Shown here: piece after piece, positions 44,872 to 54,089 of the stretch
Numbering within the stretch: the stretch's first letter is position 1
How the letters are laid out: every line of letters begins with the position of its first letter
Assembly: GCA_963753575.1 (NCBI GenBank)
Contig: CAVWCR010000003.1
Location: forward strand, 4,898,001-4,962,000
Origin: VAZQ01 sp963753575
Lineage (GTDB): Bacteria; Pseudomonadota; Alphaproteobacteria; Rhizobiales; Xanthobacteraceae
Length of the DNA stretch: 64,000 nt
Direction of reading: 5' to 3'
Position numbers and translations under genes: made by a program
Notes under the pieces: generated by a model
The model's database searches: none
Seen by the model: only the letters and a program-made list of their open reading frames with translations
What the model was told of the DNA's origin: nothing

Positions 44872-45771
44872 ATGGAACGCAAGAAGGCATCTGACTTTCC
44901 GCAGGAACTTCTGAATCTCTTCGACGGCTACGTGCATGGCCGGTTGAGCCGCCGCGACTTTCTGGACAGCGCGCAAAAATTTGCCGTCGGCGGCGTGACC
45001 GCGACGGCGCTCTTCGAAATGCTCAAGCCAAACTATGCCTGGGCGATACAAGTTCCGACGAACGACAGCAGGATCAAGGCGGAGACAGCCACCGTGCCGT
45101 CGCCGCAGGGCAATGGAAGCATCAAGGGCTACCTGGTGCGGCCCGCGAACGCGACCGGAAAGGTGCCCGCCATTCTGGTGGTCCACGAGAACCGCGGCCT
45201 CAATCCGTATGTCGAAGATGTGGCGCGACGGCTGGCGGTCGTCGGCTATATGACATTCGCACCCGACGGGTTGACGTCGGTGGGCGGCTATCCGGGAAAC
45301 GACGAAAAGGGTTTGGAACTCTTCCGCAAGGTCGATGCTGGAAAGATGAGGGCCGATTTCATCGCCGCAGCAAAGTGGCTGAAGGCGCGCCCGGACAGCA
45401 CTGGCAAGCTTGGCGCCATCGGCTTCTGTTTCGGCGGCGGCATTGTCAATCAGCTGGCGGTGAACTTGGGCTCCGATCTCGCCGCGGCCGTTCCATTCTA
45501 CGGAGTGCAACCCAAGGCCGAGGACGTGGCCAAGATCAAGGCGCCGCTGAATGCGCAATATGGTGAGCTCGACACCCGCATCACGTCAGGTTGGCCGGCT
45601 TTCGACGCCGCATTGACCGCGGCACACGTCACGCATGAAGGCCATGTGTACAAGGGCGCCAATCACGGCTTCCATAATGACACGACTCCCCGCTACGACG
45701 AAGCCGCAGCCAAGGAAGCCTGGCAGCACGCGCTGGATTGGTTCAACAAGTATCTGAAAGCAGCCGCCTGA
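44872..45771 (+). CDS. Dienelactone-hydrolase family protein with Tat signal
   Basis: 299 residues. A twin-arginine signal (LSRRDFLDSAQKFAVGGVTA) indicates export in folded form. The hydrolase core has the Cys nucleophile in GFCFGGGIVN, Glu in VHENRGLNPYV and His in GANHGFHND, the dienelactone-hydrolase triad. Resembles YghX-like proteins. No aromatic-degradation operon surrounds it. Confidence 0.9.
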   Translation: MERKKASDFPQELLNLFDGYVHGRLSRRDFLDSAQKFAVGGVTATALFEMLKPNYAWAIQVPTNDSRIKAETATVPSPQGNGSIKGYLVRPANATGKVPAILVVHENRGLNPYVEDVARRLAVVGYMTFAPDGLTSVGGYPGNDEKGLELFRKVDAGKMRADFIAAAKWLKARPDSTGKLGAIGFCFGGGIVNQLAVNLGSDLAAAVPFYGVQPKAEDVAKIKAPLNAQYGELDTRITSGWPAFDAALTAAHVTHEGHVYKGANHGFHNDTTPRYDEAAAKEAWQHALDWFNKYLKAAA

Positions 45772-45848
45772 GCCAAAGACGGCTGGATCGCTTCTTGTAC
45801 TGAGGGATGCGCGTTGGGAGCGGCATGGCGGTCGATAAGGCCGCGGCC

Positions 45849-45893
45849 GCTCTCGCGTATGGTGCTCTCGCGCATAGTGCTCTCGCGTATGGG
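45849..45893. repeat. Three 15-base tandem repeats
   Basis: Units GCTCTCGCGTATGGT, GCTCTCGCGCATAGT and GCTCTCGCGTATGGG follow each other exactly, in the gap after the dienelactone hydrolase. Multiples of three keep frames open through them on both strands, but no coding signal supports a gene. Confidence 0.85.
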
Positions 45894-45993
45894 GCTGATC
45901 GCCGCAAGGTGTGGCGCAAGCTCTCCCCCAACAGCCGACCACGACGAGTTGTCGACGGCCCTCACCGCTGCGCGATTCAAGCTGTGCGGCCCA

Positions 45994-46818
45994 TCAGCAA
46001 GGAGTCGAAGGCGATTTTACCTCGTCGGTGATCACCTTGAAGCTCGCGAGCGTGCATGGGCCGAACGACGTCACAATCGCGACGTCGGTCGCATCGCGCC
46101 CGCGTGCCATCAAGATGCGGCCGATGCGCGGCTTGTTGTGACGGGCATCGAAGGTGTACCAGCGCCCGCCGAGATAGGCTTCGAACCAGGCGCTGAAATC
46201 CATCGGCGCTTCGTCGCGCGGCACTCCGATGTCGCCGAGATAGCCAGTACAGTAGCGTGCCGGAATATTCATGCATCGGCACAGCGCGATCGCCAGATGG
46301 GCAAAATCCCGGCATACGCCACGCCTCTCGGTGTACGAATCGAACGCCGTTTTGGTCGGGCTTGCGTGCTGGTAACCAAAGGTGATGCAATCGTGGACAT
46401 AGTCGCAGATCGCCTGAACCAGCGGCCATCCCTTCAGCGTCTTCCCGAAAAGAGACCATGCAATATTTGAGAGGCGATCGGTCTCGCAGTAGCGGCTGCC
46501 GAGCAGAAAGACCAGGACATCGACCGGCAGCTCTTCCAGGGCATGCTGCTTCGCCTCCGGAGCCACAGCGTCCGGCTCGCCTTTGTCCTGCACCATGAAG
46601 TCGGTGGACATGGTCAGCCGGCCCGTGGGAGCACGGATGACGTGGCAGAAGTTGCCAAAACTATCATGATAGGTGTTCGCCGGGATGGGCGGATCGAGAT
46701 GCATGCGATCCCAGCTGATCAGATCGCCAATGCGGGACGGATGCACGCTCAGCTGCAGGATCATGGGCGTGGGCTGAGGGCAGTCATATGAGATCACATA
46801 GCCTGCCCGAATCTTCAT
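45994..46818 (-). CDS. Transglutaminase-like protein
   Basis: 274 residues from the ATG at 46818 (GGAGG upstream). The core has the Cys in RRGVCRDFAHLAIALCR, then MDFSAWFEAYLGGRWYTFDARHN, in which the usual HAW reads SAW and the Asp is in FDA. An N-terminal domain (IRAGYVISYDCPQPTPMILQL) marks the bacterial transglutaminase-like family. The second member lies 131 bases upstream on the same strand. Substrate unknown. Confidence 0.85.
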   Translation of the reverse strand: MKIRAGYVISYDCPQPTPMILQLSVHPSRIGDLISWDRMHLDPPIPANTYHDSFGNFCHVIRAPTGRLTMSTDFMVQDKGEPDAVAPEAKQHALEELPVDVLVFLLGSRYCETDRLSNIAWSLFGKTLKGWPLVQAICDYVHDCITFGYQHASPTKTAFDSYTERRGVCRDFAHLAIALCRCMNIPARYCTGYLGDIGVPRDEAPMDFSAWFEAYLGGRWYTFDARHNKPRIGRILMARGRDATDVAIVTSFGPCTLASFKVITDEVKSPSTPC

Positions 46819-46948
46819 CGAAGCCTCCGGTCCGGGCAAAAGGAGCAGCGCCGGGCGACTGGTAGAAGATTAAAGCGGTGAAATTGGTTCCATCTCTCCG
46901 TCCGGCTGAACACCATCATGGGGTCGCGGCAAGCGGCGCAAGCCGGCG

Positions 46949-47854
46949 TCATCGCCCGATGCTCGCGCGAATGTCGCGCTCAAGACTGGCTGCGGCCTCT
47001 GTGACCTTGACTGCGACCTTCATGGCGAGGTGGTCGGACATGGATCCAAACCACGTGCCTTGCAGGGGAATGGCGGCGCGCGGTTCATGCACGACCGCCA
47101 CGCGCACGAGATTCTGATTTCCGATCATGCCGCTCGACGGATCGAAATCGACCCAGCCCGGGCCAGGAACGTAGACCTGGACCCAGGCATGGGTGTTGCC
47201 TCCGCTAAGGGGGGCGTCTTCGTCATCGGCAAGATGCAGGTATCCCGACACGAACCGGGCGGCGATCCCGAGCGAGCGAAGCGAAGCGATCATAAACACC
47301 GCAAGATCGCGACAACTCCCGCTTGCGAGTCCGAGCGTCCGGACCGGGTCCTGGATTCCCTTCTCGTGTCGAGCGACATGCTTGAAGGTCCGTTCGATGG
47401 TCTCGGTCATGCCGACGAGAAGGTCGTGGGTGTTTGCCGAGCCATCCCGCCGCAGGAACCTGGTGGTCCAGTGCTTGAGTCTGGGATGCGCAGACCGCGG
47501 TGTGATGAACCGTGCGAGGCGCGCTCTGTCTGACGCCGGGTAGGAAAACGGGTAGGTGCGGGCAAATTCCTCGATGGCGGCAGCGCGGAACCCGATCGGC
47601 GCGAGTTCGAGCCGACTGGTGCTTTCAAAGCACAACTCTGAAGCCCGGTCCTCGAAACGGGCGATCGCGACATGATTGCCGAAGAGGTCCCGTATCCAGG
47701 TCAGTTGGTTCGGCTCTGGCGTAATCTCGAGCTCAGAGTCGAGCACCTTCTGGTCGGCATCGTCGCGTGGACGCAGCATCAACCGGTGCTCGCCAAACGC
47801 CACTGGTTTCGCATAGTGATAGGTCGTGATGTGCCTGACGGTGAGAGTCGGCAT
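46949..47854 (-). CDS. Transglutaminase-like protein
   Basis: 301 residues from the ATG at 47854; the frame is open further to 48016, but that part overlaps the divergent gene. N-terminal domain starts LTVRHITTYHYAKPVAFGEH, the standard N-terminus of this family. Catalytic Cys in GSCRDLAVFM, His in GNTHAWVQVYVPG and Asp in VDFDPSSG, so the triad is complete, unlike in the neighbour. Possible role in protein or peptide modification. Confidence 0.88.
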   Translation of the reverse strand: MPTLTVRHITTYHYAKPVAFGEHRLMLRPRDDADQKVLDSELEITPEPNQLTWIRDLFGNHVAIARFEDRASELCFESTSRLELAPIGFRAAAIEEFARTYPFSYPASDRARLARFITPRSAHPRLKHWTTRFLRRDGSANTHDLLVGMTETIERTFKHVARHEKGIQDPVRTLGLASGSCRDLAVFMIASLRSLGIAARFVSGYLHLADDEDAPLSGGNTHAWVQVYVPGPGWVDFDPSSGMIGNQNLVRVAVVHEPRAAIPLQGTWFGSMSDHLAMKVAVKVTEAAASLERDIRASIGR

Positions 47855-47954
47855 GGCGATTCCACGGTGATTCGCAACAAATCTGCATTTTCCGTGCCAA
47901 AAGGGCACGTGCGCCGGTGCCAAACGATCTTTTTTTCCACAAGCGTGAGGACTG

Positions 47955-48755
47955 ATGAACGAGATGACGGAGGGCCTGCTGGCAGCCGACGACCCAGCAC
48001 CGGTCACAGTCCACAATGAAGGCGGTGCGTCGCCGTTCTTGATCGTTGCCGATCATGCCGGCAATCGCATGCCATGCGCACTTGGCCGGCTCGGAATTCC
48101 GGAAAGCGAATGCAAGCGCCACATCGCCTGGGACATCGGTATCGGCGCTGTTTGCCGCCTTTTGGCGGACGCACTCGATGCCACCCTGATACTGCAGAAC
48201 TATTCACGTCTGGTCATCGACAGCAATCGCACGCCGGGCTCCGAGACGTCGATACTGGAAATGAGCGAGCTCACCGCAGTACCTGGAAACGTGGGCTTGA
48301 GCGAAGTCGCCAAGGCCGCGCGCGAGCGCGAAATCTTTCGCCCCTACCATGACCGGATCGAAGCTGAGCTCGACCGCAGGCGGCAAGCCGGCCGGCCCGC
48401 TGCGCTGATCGCGATGCACAGCTTCACGCCCATCTTCATGGGGGTGGCGCGTCCCTGGCATTGCGGCGTGCTTTACAACCGTGATCCACGCTTTGCGCAT
48501 ATCGTGATGGCTCTGCTGAAGGGCGAACGGGCAATCGCCGTCGGTGACAACGAGCCTTACAGCGTGACGGATGATTCCGATTATACCATTCCTGTGCACG
48601 GCGAGAGACGCGGTCTGCACCATGTTGCAATCGAAATTCGTCAGGATCTGATCGCTGACGACACCGGCCAGCGGATGTGGGCCTCGCTGCTGGCGCGGCT
48701 ATTGCCGCTCGCGTATGAGGATTTGCTGGCAGGCGAGGCCGTGCGCTCCGCGTAA
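47955..48755 (+). CDS. N-formylglutamate amidohydrolase-family protein
   Basis: 266 residues. Family blocks: FLIVADHAGNRMP at the start, YSRLVIDSNRTPG, and LIAMHSFTPIFMG with a metal-type His, then GLHHVAIEIRQDLI at the end. Enzymes of the family remove formyl groups from glutamate in histidine breakdown, but many homologues are of unknown substrate, and no hut genes are near. The gene is divergent from the two transglutaminase-like genes. Confidence 0.86.
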   Translation: MNEMTEGLLAADDPAPVTVHNEGGASPFLIVADHAGNRMPCALGRLGIPESECKRHIAWDIGIGAVCRLLADALDATLILQNYSRLVIDSNRTPGSETSILEMSELTAVPGNVGLSEVAKAAREREIFRPYHDRIEAELDRRRQAGRPAALIAMHSFTPIFMGVARPWHCGVLYNRDPRFAHIVMALLKGERAIAVGDNEPYSVTDDSDYTIPVHGERRGLHHVAIEIRQDLIADDTGQRMWASLLARLLPLAYEDLLAGEAVRSA

Positions 48756-48921
48756 TACCAGCTTCCTGCCGAGCCATGTCGGCTGTCCTCGCGTACGAAA
48801 TTGTTGATCAGCCGTGTCGCTTTAATCGGGTCTTCGGCGAATACGAAGTGCGACGCTGAATCTGTGAGGCCCGGACCGAAAGCTCTCAAGTCTCCGAAGG
48901 CGCGTAGGGGTGGAGGATGTC

Positions 48922-50355
48922 ATGGCGCAGCCGTTCGTGGAGCCGTGCAGCCGTGGCCTTGTCGAGGCCGAGCCTTGTCCGCGCGAATTGGGGCGCGAGA
49001 TATCGCACGGGCGCCGCCGCTTCGTGCTTGCGGCCTGCGTCGTCGCCTCCTCGATGGCGTTCATCGATGGCTCGGTCCTCACCGTGGCGCTGCCGAACCT
49101 GCGCGCCAGTTTCCAGACCGATCTCGCTTCCGTGCAGTGGGTGCTGAACGGCTATGTACTCACGCTCGCGTCGATCACGCTGGTCGGCGGCGCTCTGGCC
49201 GACCTTTACGGCAAGGCGCGCATGCTTGCGATCGGATCTCTGTTGTTCGGTCTGGCGTCGGCGTTGTGCGCGCTGGCGCCGTCGGTTGCCTGGCTCATTG
49301 CGGCGCGCGTCATGCAAGGCGTGGCAGCGGCTATCCTGACGCCATCGAGCCTCGCTTTGATCGGCGCCGTTTACCCGAAGGATGAACGCAATCGGGCGAT
49401 CGGCGTGTGGGCGGCGGCGTCGGCCCTGACCACCGCCGGCGGGCCGGTCCTGGGTGGCTTGCTGGTCGAGCGGTTCGGCTGGCAATCGGTGTTCTTTATC
49501 AATCCGCCGCTGGCGCTGGTCGTCGTCGGTCTGCTCGCCGCGTTTGCGCCCGCGGACCAGCACGAGCCGCGCCGGTTCGACGTGACCGGGGCTGCCATTC
49601 TGGCGGTGTCACTCGGCGCACTGGCGTGGACGCTGAGTCAGATCGATGCGCGCCGTCCGGGTGCCGACGTTGCGCCCGCGCTGTCCGGGGTGACGATCGC
49701 CATCGTGGGCGGGCTCGCCGTCGCCGGGCTGGCCTTGTACGCGTATTTTGAGCGCATCAGCCCGCATCCCATGACGCCGCCGCGGCTGGCATACAACCGG
49801 ACCTTCGTTGGCCTGAATATCGCGACGCTCCTGATCTATGCGGGCCTGTCCGTGATGTTCTTTCTGCTGCCCTTCGATCTCGTCGACCGGCGCGGCCTGA
49901 CGCCGACGCAGGCCGGGCTGACGTTCCTGCCGTTCACGCTCGGCGTCGGGTTGCTGGCGCAGCCGTTCGGCAGCCTCGCCGACTCGATCGGGGCGCGCAC
50001 GATGCTGATTGCCGGCGCGGCCGGCGCTTCGCTCGCCTTTGTCTGGATGGCGTTCGGGCACACCATGCCGCTGATGCTCGCCATCATCGGACCGATGGCG
50101 CTCCTTGGCATTTCATTTGCCGTCCTGGTGGCGCCGCTCACCGCATCGGTGATTTCGAGCGTGGCGCGAGACGACGAAGGGCTTGCATCGGGCATCAACA
50201 ACGCGACCAGCCGGGTGGCGCAATTGATTGGCGTTGCCCTGGCGGCCGGTGTCGCGTCGCTGCAGTTCGGCTTTCAGATCGGTTTCTTCACGGCTGCCGT
50301 GGTCGCGGTGGCAGGCGCCGTGACCGTCGCCATGATGGTCCCGCCGGGCACGTGA
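48922..50355 (+). CDS. DHA2-type MFS drug/proton antiporter
   Basis: 477 residues from the ATG at 48922 (GGAGG upstream; a GTG at 48910 is also open). Fourteen-helix pattern with the first-helix motif FIDGSVLTVALPNLRASF and the loop GGALADLYGKARML. MFS exporters of this group remove drugs or metabolites. No regulator is adjacent. Confidence 0.9.
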   Translation: MAQPFVEPCSRGLVEAEPCPRELGREISHGRRRFVLAACVVASSMAFIDGSVLTVALPNLRASFQTDLASVQWVLNGYVLTLASITLVGGALADLYGKARMLAIGSLLFGLASALCALAPSVAWLIAARVMQGVAAAILTPSSLALIGAVYPKDERNRAIGVWAAASALTTAGGPVLGGLLVERFGWQSVFFINPPLALVVVGLLAAFAPADQHEPRRFDVTGAAILAVSLGALAWTLSQIDARRPGADVAPALSGVTIAIVGGLAVAGLALYAYFERISPHPMTPPRLAYNRTFVGLNIATLLIYAGLSVMFFLLPFDLVDRRGLTPTQAGLTFLPFTLGVGLLAQPFGSLADSIGARTMLIAGAAGASLAFVWMAFGHTMPLMLAIIGPMALLGISFAVLVAPLTASVISSVARDDEGLASGINNATSRVAQLIGVALAAGVASLQFGFQIGFFTAAVVAVAGAVTVAMMVPPGT

Positions 50356-50470
50356 CAGCCAATGCTAGAGGGACTTGCGGCGACGCCGTGAATTCGGTGC
50401 AATCGATGTGTCGAGAACGGGAAAGCCGCCCCGACAACCGATCGCAGGAAGAGTTTGTAGGAAGAGGTCC

Positions 50471-50776
50471 ATGAAAAGCTGCAAGCATGTCGCAGACATC
50501 CGTGACGTGACGCCGAGCGCGCTCGGCTGCGAGGAATGCCTGAAAACGGGCTCGAGGTGGGTTCACCTTCGGCTGTGCCGCACCTGCGGCCACGTGGGCT
50601 GCTGTGACAGCTCGCCCAACCGCCATGCCACCAAGCATTTTCACGCTACCGGCCATCCGATCATCGAAGGCTACGATCCTCCCGAAGGATGGGGATGGTG
50701 TTACGTCGATGAGGTTCCGGTCGATCTGGGTGATCGAACCACGCCGCAGAGGGGGCCGATCCCGCGCTATGTTTGA
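50471..50776 (+). CDS. UBP-type zinc-finger protein
   Basis: 101 residues. The Cys/His set of a ubiquitin-protease-type zinc finger is complete: CKHV near the start, CEEC, CRTCGHVGCCDSSPNRHATKHFHATGHPI. In eukaryotes this finger binds free ubiquitin C-termini; in bacteria it is found alone and its role is not known. GAGG lies seven bases before the ATG. It follows the DHA2 gene by 115 bases. Confidence 0.88.
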   Translation: MKSCKHVADIRDVTPSALGCEECLKTGSRWVHLRLCRTCGHVGCCDSSPNRHATKHFHATGHPIIEGYDPPEGWGWCYVDEVPVDLGDRTTPQRGPIPRYV

Positions 50777-50888
50777 ATTGGGTCTCCGGGTGTGTGTGCG
50801 CGCCCGCCACGGTTCTGGTGCTCGGCGCAAAATGATGTGATGAAACTCCGACGCGCCCACGGTTTAAGCAAGAGCAGCGCCTTCCGCT

Positions 50889-50970
50889 CGCCAAGGTCCG
50901 CCGAGAACCGCCAAGGTCCGCCACGATCCGCCGAGAACCGCCAAAAACCGCCAAAAAAATCGCCAAGATC
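50889..50970. repeat. Decanucleotide tandem array (about eight units)
   Basis: Units of CGCC plus six purine-rich bases run in register: CGCCAAGGTC, CGCCGAGAAC, CGCCAAGGTC, CGCCACGATC, CGCCGAGAAC, CGCCAAAAAC, a 12-base variant, then CGCCAAGATC. The period equals one helical turn. It lies in the 315-base gap between the zinc-finger and radical SAM genes; no gene is visible elsewhere in that gap. Confidence 0.85.
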
Positions 50971-51091
50971 GGCCGACCTTTCCGGCCTGATCATGAAGAA
51001 ATGAAGAAATTCGCTGGATCAGCTCGAACTTTTCGCCCGTCTTGCGCTTTCCCTGACACAATCGGCTGCCAGGATGAGACCGAGGCCTTGA

Positions 51092-52702
51092 ATGCGAACG
51101 TCTGTCGCTGTCGCCCATACGCGGCGGGTACTGTGCATCTTCCCCGCCTACGCGCCCTCGTTCGGGACGTTCGCGCACGCCTACAAGCTGATGCCGGGCG
51201 TGCGCGCCTTCATGCCCCCGCAGGGGCTCCTCCTGATCGCGGCCTATATGCCGGCCGAGTGGCCGGTGCGCGTCGTCGACGAGAACATCGCGCCCGCGAG
51301 CGCAGCCGATCTCGCCTGGGCCGATGTCGTCCTCGTCTCCGGCATGCACATCCAGGCGCCGCAGATCCGCGACATCGCCCGCCGCGCGCGGGCGGCCGGC
51401 AAGGTCGTGGCGCTGGGCGGGCCGTCGGTGTCGGCCTCTCCCGAAATGTATCCGGAGATCGACTATCTGCACGTCGGTGAGCTTGGCGATGCCACCGACC
51501 GGCTGATCGCACGGCTCGACGAAAACGTCGCGCCGCCCGCCGCGCAGGTGCGCTTGACGACCGAGGAGCGGCTCGCGCTTACCGACTTTCCAGTCCCGGC
51601 CTATGATCTCGTGCCGCTGCGGCGCTACTTGATGCTCACGCTGCAGTTCTCCAGCGGCTGTCCCTATCGCTGCGAGTTCTGTGACATCCCCGGCCTCTAT
51701 GGCCGGCAGCCGCGGTTCAAGACGCCGCAGCAGATCACGGCCGAGCTCGACGCCATGCGGGCGCAGCCGCATCCGCCGGCGCTTTATTTCGTCGACGACA
51801 ATTTCATCGGCAACCGCAAGGCGACGCGCGAGATGCTGCCGCATCTCGTCGCCTGGCAGAGGCAGCATGGCTATCCGTTGCAGTTCTCCTGCGAGGCGAC
51901 GCTCAACATCGCCAAGCAAACGGAGATTCTCGCGCTCATGCGCGAAGCCTATTTCAAGGGCATCTTCGTCGGCATCGAGACGCCGGAGGCCGATGCGCTC
52001 AAGGCCATGCGCAAGGAGCACAACGTCGCGCTCCCGATGCTGCAGGCGATCGAAACGCTGAACCGCCATGGCCTCGAAGTCACCGCCGGCATCATCCTCG
52101 GCCTCGACACCGACACGCCCGACACCGAAGCCCGCCTCGCCGACTTCATCGACCTGTCGCGGATTCCGATTCTGACGATCAATCTGCTGCAGGCGCTGCC
52201 GAAGACGCCGCTGTGGGAGCGGCTCGCCCGCGCCGGCAGGATTGCGGACGATCCTTCGCTCGAAAGCAACGTCCAGTTTCTACGGCCCTACGACGAGGTG
52301 GTCGGCCTGTGGCGGCGCGCGATCGCGCGCGCCTATGACCCCGAGCGGCTGTTCGCGCGCTTCGCCGACCAGGTGGAGGCGACCTACGTGCATCGGATCA
52401 GCCCGCCCGTCCGCGGCCGGCTCACCTGGACCAACCTCAAGTTTGCGGCGATCTTCGCGGCCAGGATCGTCTACCACATCGGCATCCGGTCGGACTATTG
52501 GCGGCCATTCTGGCGCGCGGCGCGCGGCGCGTTCGCGCGCGGCCGGGCCGACATGGTGTTCGCGATGGCGTTCGTCGGTCACCACCTCATCGAGTTCACG
52601 CGCGAGGCGCTGCGCGGCGAGCAGAACGCGTCGTTCTATTCGGCGCGCCAGCAGCAGAGCGCGCCGGCGCTCGAGGCGCCGCCCATGCGCAAGTCGGCGT
52701 AA
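51092..52702 (+). CDS. hpnP: B12-binding radical SAM protein, HpnP-like hopanoid methylase candidate
   Basis: 536 residues. N-terminal cobalamin-binding Rossmann-like domain (VLCIFPAYAPSFGTFAHAYK; VVALGGPSVSASPEMYPEID), then radical SAM with Cys190/194/197 in CPYRCEFCDIPGLYGR, and a C-terminal helical domain of the DUF4070 type (FVGHHLIEFTREALRGEQNA). The blocks SGMHIQ, YLHVGELGDATD, YFVDDNFIGNRKA and LLTINLLQALPKTPLW recall HpnP, which methylates hopanoids at C-2. Paralogues exist, so the exact reaction is not proven; no squalene-hopene cyclase gene is in the window. Confidence 0.72.
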   Translation: MRTSVAVAHTRRVLCIFPAYAPSFGTFAHAYKLMPGVRAFMPPQGLLLIAAYMPAEWPVRVVDENIAPASAADLAWADVVLVSGMHIQAPQIRDIARRARAAGKVVALGGPSVSASPEMYPEIDYLHVGELGDATDRLIARLDENVAPPAAQVRLTTEERLALTDFPVPAYDLVPLRRYLMLTLQFSSGCPYRCEFCDIPGLYGRQPRFKTPQQITAELDAMRAQPHPPALYFVDDNFIGNRKATREMLPHLVAWQRQHGYPLQFSCEATLNIAKQTEILALMREAYFKGIFVGIETPEADALKAMRKEHNVALPMLQAIETLNRHGLEVTAGIILGLDTDTPDTEARLADFIDLSRIPILTINLLQALPKTPLWERLARAGRIADDPSLESNVQFLRPYDEVVGLWRRAIARAYDPERLFARFADQVEATYVHRISPPVRGRLTWTNLKFAAIFAARIVYHIGIRSDYWRPFWRAARGAFARGRADMVFAMAFVGHHLIEFTREALRGEQNASFYSARQQQSAPALEAPPMRKSA

Positions 52703-52704
52703 TA

Positions 52705-52830
52705 GGGGGCCGATTCGGCGCGCGTGACTACGATGCGGCGCTTGCCGAGATTGAGCGCTATTTCAACAGGTCGCCGAAGCCCCGCACACCCGCGGCCGAT
52801 CGGTTTGACCTGCTTGCTCTCGTGCGCCCC
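52705..52830 (+). pseudogene. HigA-like antitoxin fragment
   Basis: Three bases after the preceding stop the frame reads ARDYDAALAEIERYF, then PRTPAADRFDLLALV, the N-terminal block of HigA-type antitoxins (usually ...YDAALAEIERY...TPEADRFDLLALVIEDYE). There is no start codon with a ribosome site, and after LLALV the match stops and no HTH follows. It is a remnant; no toxin gene is nearby. Confidence 0.6.
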
Positions 52831-52858
52831 TCACGCCCGCGCGCGCCGCGACTCGCTG

Positions 52859-53977
52859 CTACGAGCTCGCCGGCCGGCTCCAGGGACCGAGGCTCGCGCC
52901 CTTGGGCAGCGCCTGCTGCAGCATCATCATCTCGCCGATCGTCTCCGAAGTGACGAGCCCGACCAGCCGGCCGGCCGGATCGACCACCGCCACCGCGGGC
53001 GCTGATTTTTCCTGCAGAAGCCGGAATGCCTCATCGAGGCGGCGGCGATGGCCGATCGTCGGCACCGGGCTTGTCATGGTGTCGGCCACCTTGGCGTCTG
53101 GCCCGCGCTCCTTGAGCGCACGGATGATATCGCCGCGGGCGAGCAGCCCGACCGGCTTGCCGTCGTGGTCGACGACCGGAAACTCGCTCTGGCTGGTGCG
53201 CAGCAACGTCTGCACCGCGTCCTCGACGTCGGCCTCAGGCGTCAGCGTCGCATATTGCGTCATCATCGCGGTGCCGACCGGCACGCCCTGCGACATTGCG
53301 CGCAGCGCGACGCTGTGCGCCTCGCCGGAAGCCGCGAGATAGACAAAGATTGCGATGAAGATCAGGATCGGGTTACCAAGCAGGCCGATAAATCCGAGCG
53401 CGAACGCGAGGCCCTGGCCGATGAAGGCGGCGATCTCGGTGGCGCGCACGAAGCCCAGCCGCGACGCCAGCAGCGCCCGCAGCACGCGTCCGCCGTCCAT
53501 CGGAAACGCCGGGATCATGTTGAACACGGCCAGAAAGAGATTCACCACCGCCAGCCGGTCGATGAGCGACACCTGCGTGCTTTCGACCGCGGCGAGATCG
53601 CCCATATGGAGGCGCGCGCCGGCAAGGAGCACGAGCGCGAACCCGATCACGACGTTGACCAGCGGCCCGGCGATCGCGATCAGGAATTCCTCACGCGGCT
53701 CTTCCGGGATGCGCTCGAGCCGCGCAAGCCCGCCGATCGGCAGCAGCGTTACGTCAGGCGTCGCCACCCCGAAGCCGCGCGCGGTGAAGATGTGCCCGAA
53801 CTCGTGCGCCACCACGCAGGCGAACAGCAGCACCAAGAAGGCGAGGCCTGACCAGGCCGCCTGCGGGCCGCCCGAGACCCAGCTGGCGACGAAGATCCAG
53901 CCCAGGAACAACAGGAAGGTAATGTGCACGCGGACCTGCGTGCCCGCGATACTGCCGATATTGAGCGACCAGGACAT
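52859..53977 (-). CDS. Site-2 protease family protein with two CBS domains
   Basis: 372 residues. Membrane domain with HEFGH at 58-62 and the third metal ligand in NMIPAFPMDGGRVL; four or more helices. The C-terminal ~120 residues form a CBS pair (VGTAMMTQYATLTPEADVED and VADTMTSPVPTIGHRR). CBS domains sense adenosine nucleotides, so the protease may be gated by energy state. Substrate unknown. Confidence 0.92.
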   Translation of the reverse strand: MSWSLNIGSIAGTQVRVHITFLLFLGWIFVASWVSGGPQAAWSGLAFLVLLFACVVAHEFGHIFTARGFGVATPDVTLLPIGGLARLERIPEEPREEFLIAIAGPLVNVVIGFALVLLAGARLHMGDLAAVESTQVSLIDRLAVVNLFLAVFNMIPAFPMDGGRVLRALLASRLGFVRATEIAAFIGQGLAFALGFIGLLGNPILIFIAIFVYLAASGEAHSVALRAMSQGVPVGTAMMTQYATLTPEADVEDAVQTLLRTSQSEFPVVDHDGKPVGLLARGDIIRALKERGPDAKVADTMTSPVPTIGHRRRLDEAFRLLQEKSAPAVAVVDPAGRLVGLVTSETIGEMMMLQQALPKGASLGPWSRPASS

Positions 53978-54089
53978 GGGAAACCTCGTGGTGGTCGGGC
54001 GACTCTCAGGTAGTCATTCGACCGTGCTATTACGAGTGGCGACGCCACATTGACCCGTGTCAAGATGAGCGCGCAACCGCAACCGGAGC

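Noticed and set aside
45693..45980. Frame with IREST repeats on the minus strand
   Set aside because: The repeats come from the 15-base DNA repeats; no ribosome site, and it overlaps the end of the dienelactone hydrolase gene.
50889..50970. Decamer array as a CRISPR
   Set aside because: Units are 10 bases with no spacers and no cas genes nearby.
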